This document shows positions 28,071 to 35,603 of a stretch of 64,000 bases of DNA, in pieces. Origin of the DNA: Virgifigura sp964551315 (GTDB lineage: Bacteria; Pseudomonadota; Alphaproteobacteria; Dongiales; Dongiaceae). Where the stretch lies: positions 4,867 through 68,866 of the forward strand of contig CAZKCM010000019.1 in NCBI GenBank assembly GCA_964551315.1. The letters run 5' to 3'. The first letter of the stretch is position 1, and each line of letters begins with the position of its first letter. The position numbers and the translations under genes are program-made. The notes beneath the pieces are model-generated. The model was not told the DNA's origin. It saw nothing but the letters and a program-made list of their open reading frames with translations, and did not search any database.

Positions 28071-28573
28071 GGCCAATCGCGAAGCGACCCACGACGAGCG
28101 GTACCGGGCGCGACCGCGTCGGCCCACGGCACGACGAATCGCGCGAGGCGGCGTACAGGCGGGTCGCGAGGCTCGCGCATCTGCTCGATGACCGCTTCGC
28201 CTTGCCGGGAACGCGCTGGCGCTTCGGTCTCGACGGGCTTCTCGGTCTTGTTCCCGGCATCGGCGACGCGGCGACGACGATCCTTGCGGCTTACATCATC
28301 CTCGAGGCGCGCCGTCTCGGCGTTCCGGCGACGATTCTCGGCCGCATGGCCGCCAATGTCGGGGTCGATCTTGCGTTCGGCGCGATCCCGGTTGTCGGCG
28401 ACCTGTTCGACTTCGGCTGGAAGGCCAACCGCAGGAATCTGGATCTGCTCCGTCGCCATCTCGACCGTTCCGGTCTGGAAGCGGCGGCTCCGGCCGATAC
28501 CGTCGCGCCCGCGCAGCGGCGGTCGAGCGATCCGAAAATCGGATCGGTTGCGAACAAGGTAAAGGCCAAGTAA
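28067..28573 (+). CDS. DUF4112 family membrane protein
   Basis: 168 residues from GTG 28067, which overlaps the pmp3 stop by four bases and implies coupled translation. The DUF4112 core is clear: RFALPGTRWRFGLDGLLGLV, GIGDAATTILAAYIILEARR and GAIPVVGDLFDFGWKANRRN. Two hydrophobic segments suggest two membrane helices. Function is unknown; the family is widespread and often sits beside stress genes. The last 30 residues are polar and unconserved. Confidence 0.85.
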   Translation: MRPIAKRPTTSGTGRDRVGPRHDESREAAYRRVARLAHLLDDRFALPGTRWRFGLDGLLGLVPGIGDAATTILAAYIILEARRLGVPATILGRMAANVGVDLAFGAIPVVGDLFDFGWKANRRNLDLLRRHLDRSGLEAAAPADTVAPAQRRSSDPKIGSVANKVKAK

Positions 28574-28994
28574 CTTGACCGCGCCGTTGACGTAAATCGG
28601 GCGTCCGGCCGCATCTTCCGATCGCGTTTCGCACCGCCGAGCGCTGGAACAACCGTCGAATACTGGATCGACGGGACGCATTGGGCGCCTTCGGGGAAAC
28701 GACGTTGGGCGACGGCCGGTTCCCCATCGACGGCATTTCGGGACGGCCCGGAGGAAACTTGGCTGTAGTGAAAGCGAGCGGTATTCTGACGAGATATAGC
28801 CCCTGCCGTTGAAAGCGCTTGCGGCCGCGATCTTCGTGCGGCGTCGGTGCCAGCGGATTTCCCCGCCCGGTCCGCCGGGTGGAATTTTTCCGGCTCCTTC
28901 AAACTTTTCGCGCGGCCAAAGCGTTTCCTGCTGAGCAGCGCGGACGCGACCGTGAGAGTCACGGCTGAGACTTTGAATGAAAGAGGAGAGAGAA
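28574..28994. other. Intergenic region before sodB
   Basis: 421 bases without a credible gene. Reading frames present here lack ribosome sites, family motifs and the usual third-position GC bias. It should contain the sodB promoter, but I see neither an EcfG site nor a convincing -35/-10 pair. Confidence 0.5.
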
Positions 28995-29585
28995 ATGGCC
29001 TTCGAACTTGCCCCCTTGCCATACGCTGAAGACGCCTTGGAGCCCGTGATCTCGGCCCGCACCATGCAGTTCCATCACGGCAAGCATCACAAGAGGTATG
29101 TGGACACCCTCAACGAGCTGATCGCCGGCACGCCCCTGGAAAAGGCGGACCTGACGGACATCATCCAGGAGGCGGCCAAGGACAAAGAAAAGCAGAAGAT
29201 CTTCAACAACGCCGGCCAGGTCTGGAACCACGACTTCTTCTGGAAGTGCATGAAGCCCGGGGGCGGCGGCGCGCCGACCGGCGACCTCGCCCGCCGCATC
29301 GATCAGGACTTCGGCGGGTTTGACCAGTTCAAGAAGGAATTCGCCACGGTCGCGAACAATCATTTTGGCAGCGGCTGGGCCTGGCTTGTTCTCGACAATG
29401 GCAAGCTCAAGGCGATCAGCACGCCGAACGCGGTACCGCCGATGGTCCAGGGCCAGAAGGCCTTGCTCACCTGCGACGTCTGGGAACATGCCTACTACCT
29501 GGATTACCAGAACCGGCGCCCGGATTTCGTGCAGGCCTTCCTGGACAAGCTGGTGAATTGGGACTTCGTCGCGCAGCAGATGTAG
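28995..29585 (+). CDS. sodB: Superoxide dismutase, Fe type
   Basis: 196 residues. It converts superoxide to hydrogen peroxide and oxygen. Metal ligands are His27 (QFHHGKHH), His79 (VWNHDFFW), Asp161 and His165 (DVWEHAYYLDYQNRR). Gln75 in FNNAGQVWNH occupies the second-sphere position typical of Fe enzymes. There is no signal peptide, so it is cytoplasmic. ATG 28995 follows a GAGGAGAGAG ribosome site; an in-frame ATG at 28977 is less likely. Confidence 0.95.
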   Translation: MAFELAPLPYAEDALEPVISARTMQFHHGKHHKRYVDTLNELIAGTPLEKADLTDIIQEAAKDKEKQKIFNNAGQVWNHDFFWKCMKPGGGGAPTGDLARRIDQDFGGFDQFKKEFATVANNHFGSGWAWLVLDNGKLKAISTPNAVPPMVQGQKALLTCDVWEHAYYLDYQNRRPDFVQAFLDKLVNWDFVAQQM

Positions 29586-29586
29586 T

Positions 29587-29627
29587 CCCCGGATAGATCC
29601 GGGGCCGGAACGGGACTGACGGTTCCG
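29587..29627. terminator. Tandem hairpins between convergent sodB and otsA
   Basis: CCCCGG-ATAGAT-CCGGGG (29587-29604) starts just after the sodB stop and is followed by CGGAAC-N9/10-GTTCCG (to about 29627). Neither has a T-tract, so factor-independent termination is unproven. The position between convergent genes is suggestive. Confidence 0.35.
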
Positions 29628-29747
29628 CCGGAAAGGGGGCAGGTTCGGCAAGCGGCGGGTTAGCGCGATCCGCCAGGCCGAACCACCCCGGCCGATCACA
29701 AGTCGATCGTGCCGAAACGGTCTGCCCCGACCATCCGGTCATTGCCG

Positions 29748-31205
29748 CTACCGCGCCTTGCGAAACTCCGACACCGATCCGCCGCCGTTCTGGGCCGCGG
29801 GCCGTCGCTCGGCCGCCGGCACCAGCTGGTAGAGCCGGTATGGCGGGCAGGCGGAGGCGAGCGCGCGCAAAAAGCCATCGCGCCACCATGTGATGTTCTC
29901 GCGCCGGAGGTTCGCCATCATGGACCGCCACCGCGCGCGACGCTCCGCGACCGGCATTCGGAGCGCGGTATGCAGCGCCGTGGCGACGTCGCGGATGTCG
30001 TAGGGATTGACCGTTAGGGCGCCGAGCAGTTGCTCGGCGGCCCCAGCGAAGCGGGAAAGGACGAGGACGCCGGGATCGTCGGGATCCTGAGCGGCGACAT
30101 ATTCCTTCGCGACCAGGTTCATGCCGTCGCGCAGAGGAGTCACCAGCCCGACGGCGCTGGCCCGATAAAGCCCCGCAAGCTGCTCTTGCCTGAACGAGCG
30201 GTTGATGTACCGGATGGGGGTCCAGTCGAACTCCGCGAAACGTCCATTGATCCCGCCCGCGATCTTCTCGAGCTCGGCACGGATGACGAGATATTCGGGA
30301 ATGTGCTCGCGCGACGGGGCGGCGACCTGCGTCAGACAGACTTGGCCGCGATGCTCCGGCCGTGCCTCCAGAAGCATCTCGAAGGCCCGGAATCGCTCGA
30401 CCAGGCCTTTCGTGTAATCCAGGCGGTCGACGCCGATGATTGTCCGGTGGCCTGGCCCATCTCCGGTCCGGCGCCCTCGCTGTGCCTCCGCGGCCATGGC
30501 GGCGAAGCCATCGGCGTCGATTCCGACCGGAAAGACGCCAATGGAGAGTGTTCGGCCGAACACGTGGACCTTCCCTTGACCGTCGATCACTCCGTCGAGT
30601 TCGCGCTGCACGAAGTCACAGAAGTTCTGAAGGTCGCGGCGGGTCTGGAACCCAACTAGGTCGTAGGCGCAAAGACCGTTCGCCAACTCCCTGTGCCAGG
30701 GCAGCGCCATCATCACGTCCGGCGGCGGGAAGGGAATGTGAAGATAGAATCCCAACGGGTTCCCGATGCCGGACCGCCTGAGCTCCTCTCCCAGCAGGAA
30801 CAGGTGATAGTCATGGACCCAGATCGTGTCGTTGGCCGTGATCAGTGGTGCCAGACGGCTTGAAAAAAGCGCGTTGACCTGCCGGTAGGACAGGAAGAAC
30901 GCGGAATCGAACGACGTCAGGTCGAGGCGCCCGTGCAGCAGCGGCCACAGCGTCCTGTTGGCAAAGCCGTTGTAGTAGCCGTTGAAGTTGTCTTTCGTCA
31001 GATCGATCGTGGCAAGCGAGAAGCCGTCACGTTGTGTCACCGTCGGTTGCGTCGCCGGCGTTTCGACGACCTTCCCGCTCCAACCGAACCAGAGTCCGCC
31101 GGATTCGCTCAGCGCTGCCTTGAGGACCACAGCCAGTCCGCCGGCCTCCGACATCGCGGGTGAGACGGTGGGAACCCTGTTCGAGACGACGACCAACCGC
31201 TTCAT
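29748..31205 (-). CDS. otsA: Trehalose-6-phosphate synthase
   Basis: 485 residues, a GT20 enzyme that makes trehalose-6-phosphate from UDP-glucose and glucose-6-phosphate. Landmarks: N-terminal LVVVSNRVP with SEAGGLAVVLKAAL, then WVHDYHLFLL, GFYLHIPFP, VDRLDYTKGLVERF (sugar-nucleotide Arg/Lys) and PLRDGMNLVAKEYVAAQ. The start is ATG 31205, where homology begins, with GCAGAGG ahead; the frame is open further upstream. No otsB phosphatase gene is in the window. An exact EcfG promoter lies at 31431-31455. Confidence 0.95.
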   Translation of the reverse strand: MKRLVVVSNRVPTVSPAMSEAGGLAVVLKAALSESGGLWFGWSGKVVETPATQPTVTQRDGFSLATIDLTKDNFNGYYNGFANRTLWPLLHGRLDLTSFDSAFFLSYRQVNALFSSRLAPLITANDTIWVHDYHLFLLGEELRRSGIGNPLGFYLHIPFPPPDVMMALPWHRELANGLCAYDLVGFQTRRDLQNFCDFVQRELDGVIDGQGKVHVFGRTLSIGVFPVGIDADGFAAMAAEAQRGRRTGDGPGHRTIIGVDRLDYTKGLVERFRAFEMLLEARPEHRGQVCLTQVAAPSREHIPEYLVIRAELEKIAGGINGRFAEFDWTPIRYINRSFRQEQLAGLYRASAVGLVTPLRDGMNLVAKEYVAAQDPDDPGVLVLSRFAGAAEQLLGALTVNPYDIRDVATALHTALRMPVAERRARWRSMMANLRRENITWWRDGFLRALASACPPYRLYQLVPAAERRPAAQNGGGSVSEFRKAR

Positions 31206-31430
31206 CCAACCTCTGCCTGTTCGGTTGGTGATCCCGCGGCGTTCCGTCTGATGAACGATCTCCTGGGTCGCGCCCCGGTAAGAAAAGAGTCCTGTCGTCT
31301 CGCATGTTTGGCCGCACGGGACGTATAGAGGGCGGCATGGCGCCCTTGTTGGGCTGACATTCGGAGGCACCCGGCTTGCGGTTGGGCCAACAGCGGCCGG
31401 CAAGACCCACTCTTCTTGTCTTGAACTTCA

Positions 31431-31455
31431 AACGTTGGCCGGCACGTCTGGTTCC
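31431..31455 (-). promoter_or_regulatory. EcfG-type general stress promoter of otsA
   Basis: On the minus strand, GGAAC (31455-31451), 16 bases, then CGTT (31434-31431): an exact consensus match. It faces otsA, whose start is about 225 bases downstream. Confidence 0.8.
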
Positions 31456-31561
31456 CGGGCGGCACGAATTTGCGTAAATCTGAAGGTCCTTGGCTCGGGC
31501 GGCCCCCGCGAGGCGCGGGCCGTGACGGTGCGGCGGTACCGCGGGATCGTTCCGCGGAGGC

Positions 31562-31586
31562 GGAACCTAAGTTCTCTCACAACGTT
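31562..31586 (+). promoter_or_regulatory. EcfG-type general stress promoter of the coiled-coil gene
   Basis: GGAAC (31562-31566), 16 bases, then CGTT (31583-31586): an exact consensus match. It lies 178 bases before ATG 31765 and about 107 bases from the otsA site, back to back. Confidence 0.78.
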
Positions 31587-31764
31587 TTAAGACCGCGGAC
31601 CTGGACTGTCGGTGATTAACGCCCCGAGGTGCCGCCGTCGCGTCTTGCGGCGCAGCGATGACGCCGGCTGAACCAGGCGGAGATCCTTGGCCAAGGATAC
31701 CGTCGCACCCCGGTCGGCACCGCGAGACGGCCTTCGGGCGGATGGAAACGGTGTCAGGCTTAGG

Positions 31765-32094
31765 ATGAGCAGGAAAGAAGCGTTTGAACAGAAGGTGGAG
31801 GCGCAGCTTAAACAGATATCGATCGAGATCCAGCGGTTGCTCGATCAGGTCGATGAGGCTGGCGTCGATGCTGAGATCGAGATGATCCGCGCGATCGAGG
31901 AAATATGCGATCGATGGACCGATGCCGAGCGCGAGCGCAATCGCGTTCGCACGGCCGGCGAGGAGGGATGGGAACACCTGCAATCCCGTCTTGAAGCGGC
32001 GCTCGACGAACTGCGCTCCGCGGTGGAGCCCACGGTCGCGCGGTTCCGGCGACTGAGCACCGCACCCGCTTCCTTCGCGGCGAACCCGCAATAG
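31765..32094 (+). CDS. Small coiled-coil protein resembling sll1863-type stress proteins
   Basis: 109 residues, almost entirely helical and charged. It opens MSRKEAFEQKVEAQLKQISI and continues with heptad-like repeats (IQRLLDQVDEAGVDAEIEMI, then EEICDRW). This beginning resembles the sll1863-like group of small stress-responsive proteins of unknown function. No signal peptide or membrane helix. ATG 31765 is chosen because the conserved MSRKEA start lies there; a TTG at 31687 is in frame. An exact EcfG promoter upstream supports a role in general stress. Confidence 0.65.
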   Translation: MSRKEAFEQKVEAQLKQISIEIQRLLDQVDEAGVDAEIEMIRAIEEICDRWTDAERERNRVRTAGEEGWEHLQSRLEAALDELRSAVEPTVARFRRLSTAPASFAANPQ

Positions 32095-32209
32095 CGGCGC
32101 CGGCCCCCATGGCGACCCGGACCGTATAGCCCGGCAGAGGAGGCCCTCGACCGCGACGGACAGCCGATGGCGATGTTCGCCGATCGCCCATGCCGGAGGT
32201 CACGGGGCC

Positions 32210-32722
32210 ATGGGAGGCGACTTCTTATCAAGTCTGTGGACGGCCCACACGCCTCTCGACGCGATCGTCCTTCGTTTGGGCGCGGCGATCTTCTTCGGCA
32301 CCGTCATTGGCCTCGACCGGGAGCTGCGGCAGAAGGCGGCCGGCCTGCGGACCCACATGCTCATATCGCTTGCGGCGGCGACCTTCACGCTCTTGACCTT
32401 CGAGCTCGTTTATCGGCTGGACGCTGCGGGAACGCTCGAGCATGTGCGGACCGATCCGATCCGCATCATCGAAGCGGTTATCGCCGGTGTCGCTTTCCTT
32501 GGGGCCGGCAGCATCATCCAGTCGGGCGCGAACGTTCGCGGCGTGACGACGGGGGCAAGCATGTGGCTGGTCGGGGCCATCGGATTGGCCTGCGGTGCGG
32601 GAATCCTCGATATCGAGCTTATCGCTTTTGTCTTCGGCATCGCCATTCTTACGATTATCGGATGGTTGGAAAGCCATCTCCTAAACGCCGGCAGGGACGA
32701 GGACTCCTCGCGCGGCCCGTAA
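32210..32722 (+). CDS. MgtC/SapB family membrane protein
   Basis: 170 residues, about four to five transmembrane helices. The family motif is LGAAIFFGTVIGLDRELRQK followed by AGLRTHMLISLAAA; AGVAFLGAGSIIQSG and VRGVTTGASMWLVGAIGLACG complete the signature. MgtC proteins promote survival at low magnesium, in some cases by inhibiting the F1Fo ATP synthase. There is no soluble C-terminal domain, so this is the short SapB-like form. Confidence 0.88.
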   Translation: MGGDFLSSLWTAHTPLDAIVLRLGAAIFFGTVIGLDRELRQKAAGLRTHMLISLAAATFTLLTFELVYRLDAAGTLEHVRTDPIRIIEAVIAGVAFLGAGSIIQSGANVRGVTTGASMWLVGAIGLACGAGILDIELIAFVFGIAILTIIGWLESHLLNAGRDEDSSRGP

Positions 32723-32810
32723 GCGTCGGATCCGCCGCGGCCGGGACGGGCCGGTCCGTTTCGTGGTAGACGATAGGCTGCGAAACCGAGAGCCGGAGGA
32801 GTTGCTCGCC

Positions 32811-33314
32811 ATGGATGCGGATGAACTGCGCGCCCTGCAGGCGCCCCTGAAGTCTCGCTATCGGGACGAACCGGACGCGGCCCGGATCACGCTGCGAGCA
32901 TCCGGTGAACTCGGCAGCGAGTCCATCTCCTGCAAGGTGGAGACCGGGCGGGCGCTCGTGGAGGCCGGGCTCCATCCGGCGACGGGCGGGGACGGGCTCA
33001 GCGCCTGTTCCGGGGACATGCTGCTCGAGGCGTTGGTCGCCTGCGCCGGCGTGACGCTGCGGGCCGTGGCCACCGCCCTCTCTCTGCCGGTCCGCGGCGG
33101 CAGGATCATGGCGGAGGGTGACCTCGACTTTCGCGGCACGCTCGGGGTTGCGAAGGAGGCACCCGTGGGGTTCACCGCCATCCGTCTGCGCTTCGATCTC
33201 GACACCGATGCCGAGCCCGAGCAGTTGGAGAAGCTCGTGGCGCTGACGGAGCGCTACTGCGTCGTCTATCAGACCTTGCGCAACGCGCCCGCCGTGACGA
33301 TGCGCCTCGGTTGA
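32811..33314 (+). CDS. OsmC family protein
   Basis: 167 residues of the broader OsmC/Ohr family. Two cysteines take the expected places, in ALVACAGVTLRAVA and TERYCVVYQTLRN. Unlike the gene at 217, it lacks the NPEELI motif, so it belongs to a separate subfamily whose substrate is unknown. ATG 32811 is chosen because GGAGGAG precedes it; a GTG at 32763 is in frame. Confidence 0.8.
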   Translation: MDADELRALQAPLKSRYRDEPDAARITLRASGELGSESISCKVETGRALVEAGLHPATGGDGLSACSGDMLLEALVACAGVTLRAVATALSLPVRGGRIMAEGDLDFRGTLGVAKEAPVGFTAIRLRFDLDTDAEPEQLEKLVALTERYCVVYQTLRNAPAVTMRLG

Positions 33315-33357
33315 GACGCCGCGGGGCGGTTCCGGAGGCGTTGCCGTCGCGGCAGAC

Positions 33358-34164
33358 TCAGCCGATGACGGCGCCCAAATACATCATCGCCACGAATCCG
33401 ATCAGGAGCCCGACGGTCGCGTGGCCCTGGACGCCCTTGCGATGGGTCTCCGGGATGATCTCGTGGCTGATCACGAACAGCATGGCGCCGGCGGCAACGG
33501 CATAGCCCCAGGGCAGGAGAAGCGCCGCCGTTCCGACCAGCGCCGCGGCCGCCGCAGCGGCAATCGGCTCGACAAGGCCGGTCATCAGGGCAACCAGGAA
33601 AGCCTGGCCCCGCCGGTATCCATCAGCCGTCAGGGCCGCGGCGACGACGAGCCCTTCCGGCATGTTCTGAAGCCCGATCCCCAGCGCAAGCGCCAGCCCC
33701 GTATCGACGTTCCCGCCGCCGAAGCCGACGCCGACCGCAAGTCCCTCCGGCAGGTTATGGATGGCGATGGCGAAGACGAGGAGCCAATGGTGGCTGACCG
33801 CCGCGATGGCTGCCCCACCGCCATCAGGGCCGAGGACGAAGTGCTCGTGCGGGATGGCGTTGTGAGCGATGAACAGGAGCCCGGCGCCCAGCAGGATGCC
33901 GGACCCGATCATCAGCGGCGCGTTGCCGGTGCCGACCAGCTCACCGGCCGCCTCGAGGCCAGGGAGGATCAAGGAGAAGATCGAGGCCGCCAGCATCACG
34001 CCCGCCGCAAAGCCGAGCAGGGCCCCTTCGCTCTTGGCCGACGGGTGCGACCAGGCAAGCACCGGCAAGGCGCCGACGGCGGTCGCCAGCCCGGCGATGA
34101 GGCTGCCGACGAGGGCCATTTCGCCCGGCGAGAGATAGGACATCCAGTCGGTGAGGAGCGGCAT
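33358..34164 (-). CDS. ZIP family metal transporter
   Basis: 268 residues with eight predicted transmembrane helices. The metal-site motifs of helices 4 and 5 are present: HNLPEGLAVGVGFGGG and QNMPEGLVVAAALT. The loop between helices 3 and 4 has His residues (NAIPHEHFVLG). ZIP proteins import Zn, Fe or Mn across the inner membrane. An AT-rich inverted repeat at 34209-34228 may be its operator. It ends 44 bases from the convergent OsmC-family gene. Confidence 0.9.
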   Translation of the reverse strand: MPLLTDWMSYLSPGEMALVGSLIAGLATAVGALPVLAWSHPSAKSEGALLGFAAGVMLAASIFSLILPGLEAAGELVGTGNAPLMIGSGILLGAGLLFIAHNAIPHEHFVLGPDGGGAAIAAVSHHWLLVFAIAIHNLPEGLAVGVGFGGGNVDTGLALALGIGLQNMPEGLVVAAALTADGYRRGQAFLVALMTGLVEPIAAAAAAALVGTAALLLPWGYAVAAGAMLFVISHEIIPETHRKGVQGHATVGLLIGFVAMMYLGAVIG

Positions 34165-34208
34165 GGCGCGACGACCCGTTTGTGAGCGGAGATCTGCTTT
34201 AATGCGAA

Positions 34209-34228
34209 TTAGAACTATTAAAATCTAA
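34209..34228 (-). promoter_or_regulatory. AT-rich inverted repeat upstream of the ZIP gene
   Basis: TTAGA (34209-34213), 10 bases, then TCTAA (34224-34228), inside an AT-rich patch that stands out from the GC-rich surroundings. It lies 45 bases before the ZIP start, where a -35/-10 region or operator is expected. A metal-dependent repressor site is plausible, but I cannot assign it to Fur, Zur, Mur or Irr. Confidence 0.35.
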
Positions 34229-34367
34229 GGCCAATAACGGCGCTCCGCAAGATGCTCGAGCCGGAACGAGGCTGCACCGCCCGCCATTCCTTCCGATCGG
34301 AACCGGAATCGGCGCCTCCGCAGATATCGATATCGGATAGACCGCTGACGGTCTTCATGGTGTCCCG

Positions 34368-34392
34368 GGAACATTCGGTCGATAGGTCTGTT
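34368..34392 (+). promoter_or_regulatory. Candidate EcfG-type promoter of the sugar dehydrogenase cluster
   Basis: GGAAC (34368-34372), 17 bases, then GTT (34390-34392), with T rather than C before GTT. It lies 61 bases before ATG 34454, the first gene of the co-directional cluster. Position is good; the motif is one base short of the full consensus. Confidence 0.4.
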
Positions 34393-34453
34393 ATTTGTCA
34401 CAACCGCGGCTCTCGCGTCGAGCGGCGCCAGCTTTGGTGAGATCGGAGTCCGA

Positions 34454-34789
34454 ATGAAGGGGAAACCGATTGGCTGGGGACGGCTGCGCGCTCAACGTGA
34501 CGCGGCCGCGCGGCTTCCGATTCTGGCCGGCGCGGCGCTTCTGCTTGTCGCTGCTGCCGTGCCCGCCGCGGCGCAGGATCCCTATTCGGGCGCCGGCGAA
34601 CGGGAAGGGCAGGGCGAAGTTCAGGTCGGCGCCGGGACGACGACCCAGGTTACGACCGGCACCAGCGGCACGCGGTCGGAGGCGACGCCGACGGAAGCGG
34701 AGATCCCGCCGCCGCCCGACGCATCGCTGTGCGAGCAAATAAGAGAGGCCAACGTTCGGCAGAACTGCATCGACAAGGTCGCCGAATAG
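34454..34789 (+). CDS. Small secreted protein of unknown function
   Basis: 111 residues. A basic N-terminus and hydrophobic core (ILAGAALLLVAAAVPAAAQD) form a Sec signal peptide with cleavage likely after AAA or AAAQ. The mature part is rich in Gly, Thr and Glu and ends with a Cys pair (SLCEQIREANVRQNCIDKVAE), possibly a disulfide. No family recognised. It is the first gene in front of the dehydrogenase, 34 bases away, and may be cotranscribed. Confidence 0.6.
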   Translation: MKGKPIGWGRLRAQRDAAARLPILAGAALLLVAAAVPAAAQDPYSGAGEREGQGEVQVGAGTTTQVTTGTSGTRSEATPTEAEIPPPPDASLCEQIREANVRQNCIDKVAE

Positions 34790-34823
34790 CCAAGCGACGC
34801 CTCGGCAGAGAGGATATCGGCGC

Positions 34824-35570
34824 ATGAAGCACGAACTCTCCCGACGGAACTTCTTCCGGACGGCTGGCGCCGCGGGGGCGGCGACCTTGCCCGTTGCCGC
34901 CCGCGGCCAGACCGCCGAGGCGCCGGCCCATCAGGTACCGGCGCCCGGCGCGGCGCCATCCAGTGCTCTGCCCGAAGAGATGTCCTTCTTCTTTACGGAG
35001 CCGGAGGCGGCCTTCGTTCGGGCGGCCGCGGATCGCCTGATTCCACCGGGCGAGGAATGGCCCGGCGCCGCCTGGGCCGGTGTCGTCACCTACATCGATC
35101 GGCAGTTGGCAGGAGCCTACGGGAACGGTGCCCGGCTTTATCTGGAAGGCCCGTGGGAGGACGGGCTGCCGCAGCAGGGCTACCAGCTCCGCTACACGCC
35201 GGCACAGCTCTACCGCGTGGCGATCGAGGAGATTCGTCGGGATGTCGCGGGGCGGTTCGGCGGGCAGGAATTCTGGGAACTTGAGCCGGACGCTCAGGAC
35301 GGTGTGCTCAAGGCGCTGGAAGAAGGCAGGGTTGAGCTTCCCTCCCTGCCGAGCGCGGTGTTCTTCGAAACCTTGCTTGCGAACACCATCGAGGGTTTCT
35401 TCGCCGACCCCCTCTATGGCGGAAACCGCGACATGGTGAGCTGGCGGATGATCGGGTTTCCCGGCGCCTACGCGCAGTATGTCGATCTGGTGGAGGAATA
35501 CGGCCGACCGTTCGACCGGCCGCCGATGAGCATAGCGGAATCGGTGTCGCGGCATCGCCGTCACGGATAG
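34824..35570 (+). CDS. Gluconate 2-dehydrogenase subunit 3 family protein (Tat-exported gamma subunit)
   Basis: 248 residues. The N-terminal SRRNFFRTAGAAGAATLPVA is a twin-arginine signal. The body matches the small subunit of membrane-bound GMC sugar dehydrogenases: FTEPEAAFVRAAADRLIPPG, VTYIDRQLAG, then EGFFADPLYGGNRDMVSWRM and GFPGAYAQY. In this family the small subunit carries the Tat signal for the flavoprotein subunit, which lacks its own. The large subunit follows 33 bases downstream. Confidence 0.9.
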   Translation: MKHELSRRNFFRTAGAAGAATLPVAARGQTAEAPAHQVPAPGAAPSSALPEEMSFFFTEPEAAFVRAAADRLIPPGEEWPGAAWAGVVTYIDRQLAGAYGNGARLYLEGPWEDGLPQQGYQLRYTPAQLYRVAIEEIRRDVAGRFGGQEFWELEPDAQDGVLKALEEGRVELPSLPSAVFFETLLANTIEGFFADPLYGGNRDMVSWRMIGFPGAYAQYVDLVEEYGRPFDRPPMSIAESVSRHRRHG

Positions 35571-35603
35571 CGACGGAAACTGCGAAGGAAAGGGGAGGTC
35601 GCG

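Larger units (their letters stand above)
31206..31764. other. Divergent regulatory region between otsA and the coiled-coil gene
   Basis: 559 bases without a supported gene, holding two exact EcfG-type promoters in opposite directions (31455-31431 minus, 31562-31586 plus). A perfect 7-base inverted repeat GTTCCGC-GGAG-GCGGAAC (31549-31566) overlaps the second one. Both genes would have long leaders (roughly 215 and 170 bases). Confidence 0.6.
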
